From assembly GCA_910589275.1 (NCBI GenBank), contig CAJUTH010000012.1:1-64000 (forward strand): 64,000 nucleotides of DNA, in the 5' to 3' direction. The stretch is from an uncultured Dorea sp. Its GTDB lineage: Bacteria > Bacillota > Clostridia > Lachnospirales > Lachnospiraceae. Position 1 is the stretch's first letter. Every line of letters begins with the position of its first letter. Below, in pieces: positions 1 to 7,277 of this stretch. The notes under the pieces were generated by a model, which ran no database searches, was not told where the DNA came from, and saw only the letters and a program-made list of their open reading frames with translations. A program made the position numbers and the translations under genes.

Positions 1-172
1 CAGTAAAGGCACTGATCATCAGAACCCGGACAAACGACGCAATCTGCACATGAAATCCAGCAATATATAGTCCCCAAAATACAATCACATCCATAAAAAG
101 AGTCCGGGGCAGCCGTTCATATTTTGCCCCGAACAGCTTTTTGGCAAAGGCTTTACCTGTCATTTTCATCAT
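1..172 (-). CDS. ABC transporter permease, N-terminal part only
   Basis: Reading frame running off the left edge; about 57 N-terminal residues are visible. They begin MMKMTGKAFAKKL, followed by a hydrophobic stretch (MDVIVFWGLYIAGF) that looks like a first membrane helix. The start overlaps the 3' end of the upstream ABC ATPase, as expected for translationally coupled transporter subunits, so this is most likely the membrane subunit of that exporter. Three in-frame ATGs (at 172, 169 and 163) are possible starts. The family cannot be fixed from so short a piece; the permease call rests mainly on position. Confidence 0.6.
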   Translation of the reverse strand, partial: MMKMTGKAFAKKLFGAKYERLPRTLFMDVIVFWGLYIAGFHVQIASFVRVLMISAFT

Positions 173-860
173 GCAGAGCCTCCCGGATTTCTGCGGCGTT
201 TATCTGTCCGCGTTCAAATGTATGCCGGATTTTTCCGTCTTCCAAGACAAATACCCGGTCAGAAGTCAGCGTGATACTCTCCAGAATATGGGAAGAAAAC
301 AGGACGGTTCCATATTCCTTGTATCCGGAAATCTGCTGATACAGATATTCCGTACTTTGAAAATCCAATCCATTAACCGGCTCATCCAAAAGAAGAAGCC
401 TAGGTTTTAGGGCAAAAGCCGTGATTAGAAATGCTTTTTTCCGATTTCCGGTTGACAATTCTCTTAACAGAATGTCCGTATACTCTTCAAAATGGAATCC
501 GCATATCAATTCCGACACATCCGGCGTTTCCTTCCCATAAGCGGCGCATACATAGCTCAGGTACTCCCGGAAGGTAAAATACGAAAAAGAATTGTCCTCG
601 GCAAACACCGTATAGCGGCAGAGCTTAAAATCCTGTTTCCGAAAATCCACAGGAGAGCCGCAAAAGCAGACGCCGTCTGAACGAAAAGTAGGAAGCAAGC
701 CGGAGAGCACCTTCAAAAATGTGGTTTTCCCGGCCCCGTTCAGTCCGATCAGCCCCGCCGCTTCATGCTCAAACAGTTCAAAAGAAAAATCAGAAAGTAC
801 CGTTTTTTCTTCACTGTACCATGCGCTAAGATTTTTTACAGACAGGAGCTCCTTTCCCAT
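153..860 (-). CDS. ABC transporter ATP-binding protein
   Basis: ATPase subunit of an ABC transporter, 235 residues, cytoplasmic face of the membrane. Walker A is visible as GLNGAGKTT (about residues 38-46), the signature as LSTGNRKKA (a variant of LSGGQ), Walker B as LLLLDEPVNGLD, and the switch histidine in SSHILES. The ATG sits one base after the stop of a 58-residue membrane protein and the gene overlaps the downstream permease start, giving a tight three-gene transcription unit. The degenerate signature resembles bacteriocin or antibiotic export ATPases such as the YtrB/EcsA-like group; the substrate cannot be told. Confidence 0.9.
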   Translation of the reverse strand: MGKELLSVKNLSAWYSEEKTVLSDFSFELFEHEAAGLIGLNGAGKTTFLKVLSGLLPTFRSDGVCFCGSPVDFRKQDFKLCRYTVFAEDNSFSYFTFREYLSYVCAAYGKETPDVSELICGFHFEEYTDILLRELSTGNRKKAFLITAFALKPRLLLLDEPVNGLDFQSTEYLYQQISGYKEYGTVLFSSHILESITLTSDRVFVLEDGKIRHTFERGQINAAEIREALHDENDR

Positions 861-861
861 A

Positions 862-1038
862 TTACCTGCCCCCTCTGCCGTCTTTTTCTTTTTTCCATGC
901 CGCGTATGCAGAATACAGGAAGACGCCTGCCAAAATAATGTAAAGCCCCATCATTGAAAAGCTTTCGGATACCCCGCATACAATAGCTGCGATCAGCCAG
1001 ATCAGGCCGATAATTCCCCGAACATAAATATGACGCAT
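862..1038 (-). CDS. Small two-helix membrane protein in ABC operon
   Basis: A 58-residue frame starting MRHIYVRGIIGLIWLIAAI and ending in a charged tail (AWKKEKDGRGGR). Two hydrophobic segments, about residues 7-24 and 29-48, predict a hairpin in the membrane. An AAGGAGG ribosome binding site lies about nine bases before the ATG. The stop is followed after one base by the ATPase start, so it is co-translated with the transporter. Small proteins of this kind often accompany drug or lantibiotic export systems, but no family is recognised. Reality of the gene is supported by the ribosome site and packing, not by homology. Confidence 0.7.
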   Translation of the reverse strand: MRHIYVRGIIGLIWLIAAIVCGVSESFSMMGLYIILAGVFLYSAYAAWKKEKDGRGGR

Positions 1039-1062
1039 TCTCTTCGCCTCCTTCGCTTTAAT

Positions 1063-1821
1063 CTACAGTCCCTTGCTTGCTAATATTTTATCAAATTTCT
1101 TCTCCGACAGGATTTCATGGGTCACAAGCCGGCCGTCATAGAAAAGGGAAAAGGTTGTAAATGGCGAAGGACATTCCCTCGCATCCTCTCTGGTCTGGAT
1201 ATGGACCGACCGAAACTCTACATTCCTAGTTTTCGCCATCTCCTCTAGTTTCGGTACATATTTAGCCGTAAAGGGACATTGGTTTGTATAATACAATACA
1301 AATCCTTCCGGCATCTCTTTCTGAGCGCGCACAGTATCCCGGAAGCGGGGAATGGGAACGCCCTCCTCAAAGGGCAGATACATCAGCTCAAAGTAAGACT
1401 CTGCCGTATCCGCCGTTTGAAACCCCTTATAGCCCATATACTTTGGATCGGAGAGGAATCCCATTTTCTTTTTGGCGGATAAGATCACAAGCCCCTTTTT
1501 TCCTTTCTCTTTACTGTCCCGGATACATGCGTCCAGTAGAAGGTTCGAGTATCCATGTCCTTTGAACTGCCCGGAAACCCACAGGCAGTCAATGTACATA
1601 TATCCCTCTGCCTCAACGGGCGCCCATGCGTATTCCGAGGGGATATACTCAATAAAGCATTTACCCCGGACATTGCCTTTTAAGAACACAAGCCCTTCGT
1701 CCAGTCTGCCTTTCAGCCAGTTCTTTTTGGATAGGACCTGCACATCCTTATTGCTCGATATGGCGCAACAGATGTGCTCCCTTTCAATATTTTCGTGTGT
1801 CAGTTGTACCAATTCCATCAT
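1063..1821 (-). CDS. GNAT N-acetyltransferase with YoaP-like C-terminal domain
   Basis: 252 residues. The N-terminal 150 form a GNAT fold: an acetyl-CoA loop is suggested by SGQFKGHGYSNLLLDACI (about 84-101), where a Gln/Gly-rich turn replaces the classic R-x-x-G-x-G/A. The C-terminal 100 residues match the thioredoxin-like domain of Bacillus YoaP-type proteins, with a CPFT motif after a beta strand (VLYYTNQCPFT). Substrate unknown. A strong AGGAGGAGG ribosome site precedes the ATG. It lies 24 bases upstream of the small membrane protein, so it may head that ABC operon. The GNAT call is secure; the fused domain is recognised by pattern only. Confidence 0.82.
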   Translation of the reverse strand: MMELVQLTHENIEREHICCAISSNKDVQVLSKKNWLKGRLDEGLVFLKGNVRGKCFIEYIPSEYAWAPVEAEGYMYIDCLWVSGQFKGHGYSNLLLDACIRDSKEKGKKGLVILSAKKKMGFLSDPKYMGYKGFQTADTAESYFELMYLPFEEGVPIPRFRDTVRAQKEMPEGFVLYYTNQCPFTAKYVPKLEEMAKTRNVEFRSVHIQTREDARECPSPFTTFSLFYDGRLVTHEILSEKKFDKILASKGL

Positions 1822-1917
1822 TTACCTCCTCCTTTAATCTGATATTGCCGGATAACTATTTTTTACATCTGCAAAAACAGCTTCCCTTCTCGTTTTTTAG
1901 ATGCAAAGCGCAGACGA

Positions 1918-3279
1918 TTAATTTATTTGCTGTGAGATACATTCTGGATGCTGTGGAATGACAAACAGTACCTGCAGGATAAATACATCCTCCCTTGTCT
2001 CTATGCTCATGGCGCCGTTATATTTTTCAGCTACCGCTTTTATATTAGACAATCCTGTTCCTTTTTTCACCGCTCCATTCCCCCGGAAGCTATTCTCCAC
2101 TTCCATCATAAGAAAATCTCCCTGAATGCGCCCGGACACATGGATATACCCATCCGGACAGCCCGTACTACATGCCCCTGCCGGGTCGGGTAATGTCATA
2201 TTTTTACATGCATGGATTGCATTATCCAGCGCATTCGACAGGACAATGCAGATATCCATGTCTTTAAGGCCGCAGGGGTACGGCAGGAGAAGGGAACAGT
2301 CCACACAGATCCCCATGCTTTTTGCGATCCCCAGCTTGTTCTCCATTAAGATATCCACTACAGGGTTATTAGTGCTGCAAGGGAATGACATTTCTTCCGC
2401 CATATAATCCATATCCTCAATATAGTTTACAGCCTCCTCCAATTTCCCGCTCTGCAAAAGCCTTTTTACTACTGCGATATGATTTCTTATATCATGGCGG
2501 AATGACTTTGTCCTGTCATAACGGGCTTTCGCTTCCTCCACATACCGGTTCAAGGTATGCTCCTCCTGCTCCAGCAGTGAAATTTTTGTGCTGAGGCAGA
2601 AATTCTGCTGTAGTTTCTTATAAGAGAACAGGATACAGAACAAACTTAAAAGCCCCAAAAAGTGCATAGCAAACAGTTGCCAATGACTGAACAGGTCTCC
2701 GGAAGGCCCGTCCTCTGCTAACACTTCAAACTGGCATTCAAATTCAACCAAATCAATGTACTTACTCATAATAAATATCATCAGTATTGGAATGATAACC
2801 AGAAACATTTGCTGCATCTCCGCCGCGGAACAGCAGGAAAAATAATGGTACACGATGTAATAACAAAAACCGGACAGCGCCAGTGATGCCGCCTCGCTGG
2901 CCAGCATGACCGCAATACCACCCATCGGATCGTAAAAAACGGCAAGCATCCATGGACGTAAAAGAGCCATCAGGGATTTCACAATTCCATAGCAGAGCAG
3001 CATGATTTCAACCGCCAGGGCCGCATACAGAATGGAAGACTTCACATCCGCATGACAGGCAAAAATCCCGCATGCCGTAAGCAAAAACACAAGCACTACA
3101 AAACCTGTGATCGTGCTGACTGGAACAAAATCGCAGACAATCACCGCGCAAACTGTAAACAAGAAGTAAAAAAGCGGCGATATTTTCTTTTTCAGAATTC
3201 TTTCCAGAAAATATAATTGGAGAGCCGTCTCAATGACACCTATAATATATACATTAAAAAAATCTAAATACTCAGCCAT
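1918..3279 (-). CDS. AgrC-like sensor histidine kinase (GHKL type)
   Basis: Membrane sensor kinase that would phosphorylate the LytTR regulator encoded just upstream. About six hydrophobic helices fill residues 1-210, then a short coiled linker and the dimerisation box SFRHDIRNHIAVVKRLL carrying the phospho-accepting histidine. A GHKL ATPase domain follows: N-box LSNALDNAIHAC and the G-box KGTGLSNIK. This matches the AgrC/ComD/BlpH family, which usually senses peptides. The start at 3279 (MAEYLDFF) is chosen because a GGGGGCAGG ribosome site precedes it. It lies 66 bases after the regulator gene. No peptide precursor gene (agrD-like) was found next to it. Confidence 0.88.
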   Translation of the reverse strand: MAEYLDFFNVYIIGVIETALQLYFLERILKKKISPLFYFLFTVCAVIVCDFVPVSTITGFVVLVFLLTACGIFACHADVKSSILYAALAVEIMLLCYGIVKSLMALLRPWMLAVFYDPMGGIAVMLASEAASLALSGFCYYIVYHYFSCCSAAEMQQMFLVIIPILMIFIMSKYIDLVEFECQFEVLAEDGPSGDLFSHWQLFAMHFLGLLSLFCILFSYKKLQQNFCLSTKISLLEQEEHTLNRYVEEAKARYDRTKSFRHDIRNHIAVVKRLLQSGKLEEAVNYIEDMDYMAEEMSFPCSTNNPVVDILMENKLGIAKSMGICVDCSLLLPYPCGLKDMDICIVLSNALDNAIHACKNMTLPDPAGACSTGCPDGYIHVSGRIQGDFLMMEVENSFRGNGAVKKGTGLSNIKAVAEKYNGAMSIETREDVFILQVLFVIPQHPECISQQIN

Positions 3280-3345
3280 TTTACCTGCCCCCATATCTAA
3301 AATCTCTGTAACCGTTCCGTACCTTCACAGCTATAAGTAGAATTT

Positions 3346-4050
3346 TTACATGTTCTTCATATACTGCAGGACAACACCGGAAAACTCTTTGTTCCGCAGC
3401 CGTGATACGGGAACTTCTTTGCCGTTATCCATATAGGCAGTCCCGTTTCTATAACCTTTTAAATGCTTCAGATTGATGAGATAGCTCCGGTGGCACCGAA
3501 AAAAATGGATGCCCAGCTTCGTTTCCAAATTCTCAATCTGCTCATAATAATCAAGAATCTCGCCCGATTCCAGATTCAGATATATTTTCCGGTCTATGAT
3601 CTCACAGAAAATAATCTCATCTTTTTGAACAATGCGTCCCTCATACCCCTTTTGTACAAGTATACTGTCTTCACCAGCGTTTTGCATGGAAGTGTAAAGC
3701 CGTTCCATGGTTCTCTCAAACTGGTTTTCTTCCACCGGCTTCACCAGATAATCGTATGCCTGCACCTCAAAAGACTGGAATACCATCTCTTTCAGTATCG
3801 TGATAAAGATCAGAAATCCCTGAAATTGATCTGCCCTCAATCTTCTTGCGGTTTCCATACCGTCCATACCCTTCATCTGGATATCCAAAAAACAGATATC
3901 TATCTGCCCGTCATAGGCCAGCAGTTCTTCGCCGCTCAGAAATGTCCTAAGGCGGATCTTTCTGTTCCTTTTACGGAAAAAATCGGAAACCAAAGTTTTT
4001 ATATGATCGGACATATATTTTTCGTCATCACAGATTGCAATATGAATCAA
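3346..4050 (-). CDS. LytTR-family response regulator (AgrA-like)
   Basis: 234 residues: a receiver domain (acidic pair in AICDDEKYMS, phospho-acceptor Asp in ICFLDIQMKGMDG, switch Lys in DYLVKPVEE) followed by a LytTR DNA-binding domain (HFFRCHRSYLINLKHLKGY). Such regulators bind direct repeats upstream of virulence, bacteriocin or competence genes. The start is a TTG preceded by GAGGAGG at eight bases. It is the first gene of a two-gene operon with the GHKL kinase; an 11 bp inverted repeat straddling a TATAAT box lies just upstream and may be its own operator. Confidence 0.93.
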   Translation of the reverse strand: MIHIAICDDEKYMSDHIKTLVSDFFRKRNRKIRLRTFLSGEELLAYDGQIDICFLDIQMKGMDGMETARRLRADQFQGFLIFITILKEMVFQSFEVQAYDYLVKPVEENQFERTMERLYTSMQNAGEDSILVQKGYEGRIVQKDEIIFCEIIDRKIYLNLESGEILDYYEQIENLETKLGIHFFRCHRSYLINLKHLKGYRNGTAYMDNGKEVPVSRLRNKEFSGVVLQYMKNM

Positions 4051-4103
4051 TGTGCCACCTCCTCGCCATATTACAGTTCAGCTTTCAGCATAACTGTAAC
4101 TGC

Positions 4104-4136
4104 TCTAGACAGATATTTTATTATAATCTGTCTAGA
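4104..4136 (-). promoter_or_regulatory. Inverted repeat overlapping -10 box upstream of LytTR operon
   Basis: Arms TCTAGACAGAT (4104-4114) and ATCTGTCTAGA (4126-4136) are perfect complements around an 11-base AT loop. On the minus strand that loop region reads TATAAT, a perfect -10 hexamer, about 70 bases before the regulator start. A palindrome covering the -10 is the layout of a repressor or autoregulatory operator. It could alternatively be a weak terminator of the neighbouring gene, but no T-run follows on either strand. Confidence 0.5.
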
Positions 4137-4192
4137 ACTCAAGAACAATGGAATTGCTGTGGGATGCTATCTGAATGCTGTGAAATGCTTTC

Positions 4193-4876
4193 TTACTCCA
4201 CTACCCCGGCATAACTCCAGCTCTCTCCGTTATCCTCCGACCAAAACCAGATCCCCTCCTGTCCGCCGGCTTCTGTTATTGCAAGAACTTTAAGAACTCC
4301 GTCCTCTAACTCCGGCATACAAAAATAATCATAATCCGCTATAGAGAAACCAAGGTCTTTCGCCATTTCCGGTAATTCTGCAACATTTTCCATAGGGAAA
4401 TCGACCGTCGCCCATGTGCTTCCTCCGTCCTTTGTCATGTAAATTTGAGAATAGGATTGTGACGCGCCTGTCAGCCCGGCAAATCCCATCTGTTCATCTA
4501 CAAATACCAGCCCCTCAGCCACGCCACAGTTGCTGCCGAAAGGACTTTGATTCACTGTTTCCCATGTATGACCGCCATCTCGTGATTTCTCCATCTCATA
4601 ATAACGGCTTCCATAATAAAGGATTTCATAGGTCTCGGACTGTCCCCACTTCTCTACCTGCGTCTTAACATCTGCCTTTTGCAATATCTGCAGCATAGGC
4701 TCTAAACGCATACTCTCTTCAAAATATGCATTCGTTTCCCCATCAATCCAAACTGTCATCTTATTATTATTACCTGTCTCATAATTCACTAGATATGTCC
4801 TAACCTCACCCTCTTCATCTTTGCCATATAAAAAAGTATAGAGCGAGCGGATTCTTCCCGTTTCATCAAAGGACAT
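4193..4876 (-). pseudogene. 5'-truncated BNR/Asp-box repeat protein
   Basis: 227 residues with two recognisable Asp-box turns, SRDGGHTWETV and TKDGGSTWATV, and a third degenerate SEDNGESWSY, typical of beta-propeller proteins such as sialidases or Ycf48-like proteins. A propeller needs far more sequence, and the frame opens with a TAG directly before the ATG, no ribosome binding site, and no signal peptide although homologues are usually exported. I read this as the surviving 3' part of a longer gene. It might still be translated from the weak start. It is unlike its neighbours in function and ends against the glgX promoter region. Confidence 0.6.
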
Positions 4877-4962
4877 CTAAAACAAATTTGAAATGTATAA
4901 TTCATCCGGAAGGTATCAAATGTTTTCTCTTCATAACCATCCCTCTAATTTTGCTATATTTT

Positions 4963-4991
4963 TTGCAAAATACCAGATTCTATTATATAAT
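4963..4991 (+). promoter_or_regulatory. Sigma-A-type promoter for the glycogen debranching gene
   Basis: TTGCAA (4963-4968), a 17-base spacer, then a perfect TATAAT (4986-4991). The predicted transcript begins near 4998 and gives a leader of about 50 bases ending in an AGGAGG ribosome site. Confidence 0.65.
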
Positions 4992-5048
4992 TATAACACA
5001 AATTCTGAAAACTGCCTATTCCGGCCGTTTTCCAACAGGAGGTTACGT

Positions 5049-7190
5049 ATGAATAACACGGAGCACACATTACAGACTCACCCGGAACCTGTAAAATCCA
5101 ATTCCGAGAAGATCATGGAGAACTTAAACCTGCCGCGCACCATCCATATGGTTCCCTTGGATGAAGCCGGCGGTTACCAGATCCGTCCCGGCCTTTATGA
5201 TATCAATGGGGCAACTGCCATTCCCGGCGGCGTGAACTTTACTGTATATTCCCACGGCGCTACAAGCATTGAGCTGCTGCTTTTCCACCGGGAAGCGGAA
5301 GAACCATATACAGTGATCCCCTTTCCGGAGCATTACCGGATCGGCAATGTGTATTCCATGATCGTTTTCAGGCTGAATATCGAAGAATTTGAATACGCAT
5401 ACCGCGTGGACGGTCCCTATAAACCGGAGAAAGGTCTGATCTTCAACCGAAACAAATATCTTCTGGACCCTTACGCCCGCGCCGTTACCGGCCAGAGCAA
5501 ATGGGGCGTCGCCCACCCAAGGGGGCAGCAGCATTACAAGGCGCGGGTCGTCAAGGACGATTTCGACTGGGGCGCCTCTTCGATGCCTCTGCTTCCAACT
5601 GAGGATTTAATCATTTATGAACTTCACGTAAGGGGCTTTACCAAACATGAATCCTCCGGCGTCTTCCATCCCGGAACCTTCGCCGGACTCAGGGAGAAGC
5701 TTCCTTACCTGCTGGAGCTGGGAGTAAATGTTGTCGAGCTAATGCCGATCTTTGAATTTGACGAAATGCAGGATTACCGAGAGGTAGACGGTGAAAAACT
5801 ATACAATTACTGGGGATATAATACCGTCAGCTTTTTCTCTCCCAACACCAGTTATTCCGCAAGCATTGAATACAACAGGGAAGGCAACGAATTAAAACAC
5901 CTGATCCAAGAATTTAACCAGCACGGCATTGAGGTCTATCTGGACGTGGTCTTTAACCATACCGCAGAAGGCAACGAACACGGTCCCTTCTTCTCCTTCA
6001 AAGGCTTTGACAATAACATTTACTACCTGCTTACGCCGGAGGGACAGTATTATAACTTCAGCGGCTGCGGCAACTCTTTGAACTGCAACCATCCGATTGT
6101 GCATCAGATGATCTTAAACTGCCTGCGCTACTGGGTCACCACCTACCATATCAACGGATTCCGATTCGATCTGGCTTCTATTCTGGGACGAAATGAGGAC
6201 GGCACCCCCATGAATAAGCCGCCGCTTCTGCAGTCCTTAGCCTTCGATCCGATCCTTGGCGACGTGAAGCTGATTGCCGAAGCATGGGATGCCGGAGGAC
6301 TGTACCAGGTCGGCACCTTCCCATCATGGAACCGCTGGGCGGAATGGAACGGCATTTACCGGGATGATATGCGCCGCTACTTAAAGGGCGATCCGGGCAT
6401 GGCGCAGGCCGCCGCTATGCGCATCATCGGCTCGGGAGATATTTACGAAGTCCGCAACCGGACAAATGCTTCCGTAAATTTCATTACCTGCCACGACGGC
6501 TTTACTTTATATGATCTCTTTTCCTACAACACAAAGCATAACGAGAAAAACGGCTGGAATAACACAGACGGAGCCAATGACAACAATAGCTGGAACTGCG
6601 GCGTGGAAGGTGAAACCGACGACCCTGAAATCCTTGCCCTCCGGCGCAGGATGGCCCGCAACGCCTTCGCCCTTTTGATGTGCAGCCGCGGGATCCCTAT
6701 GTTTCTTGCCGGAGATGAGTTCGGCAACACCCAGTTCGGCAACAACAATGCCTACTGTCAGGACAATATTACCTCATGGCTGGACTGGAGGCTATTGGAA
6801 AAAAATCAGGATATGTTCCGGTTTTTCTGCTATATGATACAATTCCGGAAAGACCACCGGGTGCTGCGCACCAATGTAAGCGGCGGAGTATACGATTTCC
6901 CGGATACCAGTTTCCACGGTGTCATTCCATGGAAAGAGCATTTTGAAGAGTATGACCGGTATATCGGCGTAATGTTTGCCGGACAGGATCAAACTACCGG
7001 CCCACAGGTGATCTATATTGCCTCCAACGCTTACTGGGAAGACTTAAACGTGACTCTGCCGGATCTGCCGGAATCTATGTGCTGGCAGGTCGCAGCCGAT
7101 ACTTGGGACGAACGCCCCTCCGCTTACCATATCGACGGAGACCAGATCACCATCCGGCCAAGAAGCGTCATCATATTAATCGGAAAATAA
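5049..7190 (+). CDS. glgX: Glycogen debranching enzyme, GH13 isoamylase type
   Basis: 713 residues. Hydrolyses alpha-1,6 branch points of glycogen or limit dextrins in the cytoplasm. An N-terminal CBM48/isoamylase N-domain (about 45-150) precedes the GH13 barrel. The catalytic triad is visible: nucleophile Asp374 in GFRFDLA, acid Glu411 in IAEAWDAGG, and stabilising Asp483 in TCHDGFTL. Start 5049 is chosen because AGGAGG lies seven bases upstream; the frame is open further upstream but without a ribosome site. It is a single-gene unit with its own promoter. Glycogen synthesis genes are not in the window. Pullulanase-like specificity cannot be excluded. Confidence 0.93.
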   Translation: MNNTEHTLQTHPEPVKSNSEKIMENLNLPRTIHMVPLDEAGGYQIRPGLYDINGATAIPGGVNFTVYSHGATSIELLLFHREAEEPYTVIPFPEHYRIGNVYSMIVFRLNIEEFEYAYRVDGPYKPEKGLIFNRNKYLLDPYARAVTGQSKWGVAHPRGQQHYKARVVKDDFDWGASSMPLLPTEDLIIYELHVRGFTKHESSGVFHPGTFAGLREKLPYLLELGVNVVELMPIFEFDEMQDYREVDGEKLYNYWGYNTVSFFSPNTSYSASIEYNREGNELKHLIQEFNQHGIEVYLDVVFNHTAEGNEHGPFFSFKGFDNNIYYLLTPEGQYYNFSGCGNSLNCNHPIVHQMILNCLRYWVTTYHINGFRFDLASILGRNEDGTPMNKPPLLQSLAFDPILGDVKLIAEAWDAGGLYQVGTFPSWNRWAEWNGIYRDDMRRYLKGDPGMAQAAAMRIIGSGDIYEVRNRTNASVNFITCHDGFTLYDLFSYNTKHNEKNGWNNTDGANDNNSWNCGVEGETDDPEILALRRRMARNAFALLMCSRGIPMFLAGDEFGNTQFGNNNAYCQDNITSWLDWRLLEKNQDMFRFFCYMIQFRKDHRVLRTNVSGGVYDFPDTSFHGVIPWKEHFEEYDRYIGVMFAGQDQTTGPQVIYIASNAYWEDLNVTLPDLPESMCWQVAADTWDERPSAYHIDGDQITIRPRSVIILIGK

Positions 7191-7213
7191 AAATTCCTCG
7201 AACAGGGGAAGAA

Positions 7214-7253
7214 AGCCATGCGTCAGCTCTCGGGTCAGGGCGGACGCATGGCT
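7214..7253. terminator. Inverted repeat between convergent genes
   Basis: Perfect 11 bp arms AGCCATGCGTC and GACGCATGGCT with an 18-base loop, in the gap between the convergent glgX and kinase-DegV genes. No long T-run follows on either strand, so it may be a weak or factor-assisted terminator. Confidence 0.5.
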
Positions 7254-7277
7254 CATCATAAACAGTTTAAGACTTGG

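Noticed and set aside
1535..1560. GGTTCGAGTATCC resembling a tRNA T-arm
   Set aside because: Inside the YoaP-like gene; no acceptor, D or anticodon arm around it.
3463..4293. Plus-strand frame of 276 codons opposite the LytTR regulator
   Set aside because: Antisense to a conserved regulator, no ribosome site or recognisable domain.
4893..5048. N-terminal extension of the glycogen debranching enzyme
   Set aside because: The extra 52 residues cover the promoter at 4963-4991 and lack a ribosome site; the start at 5049 has AGGAGG.
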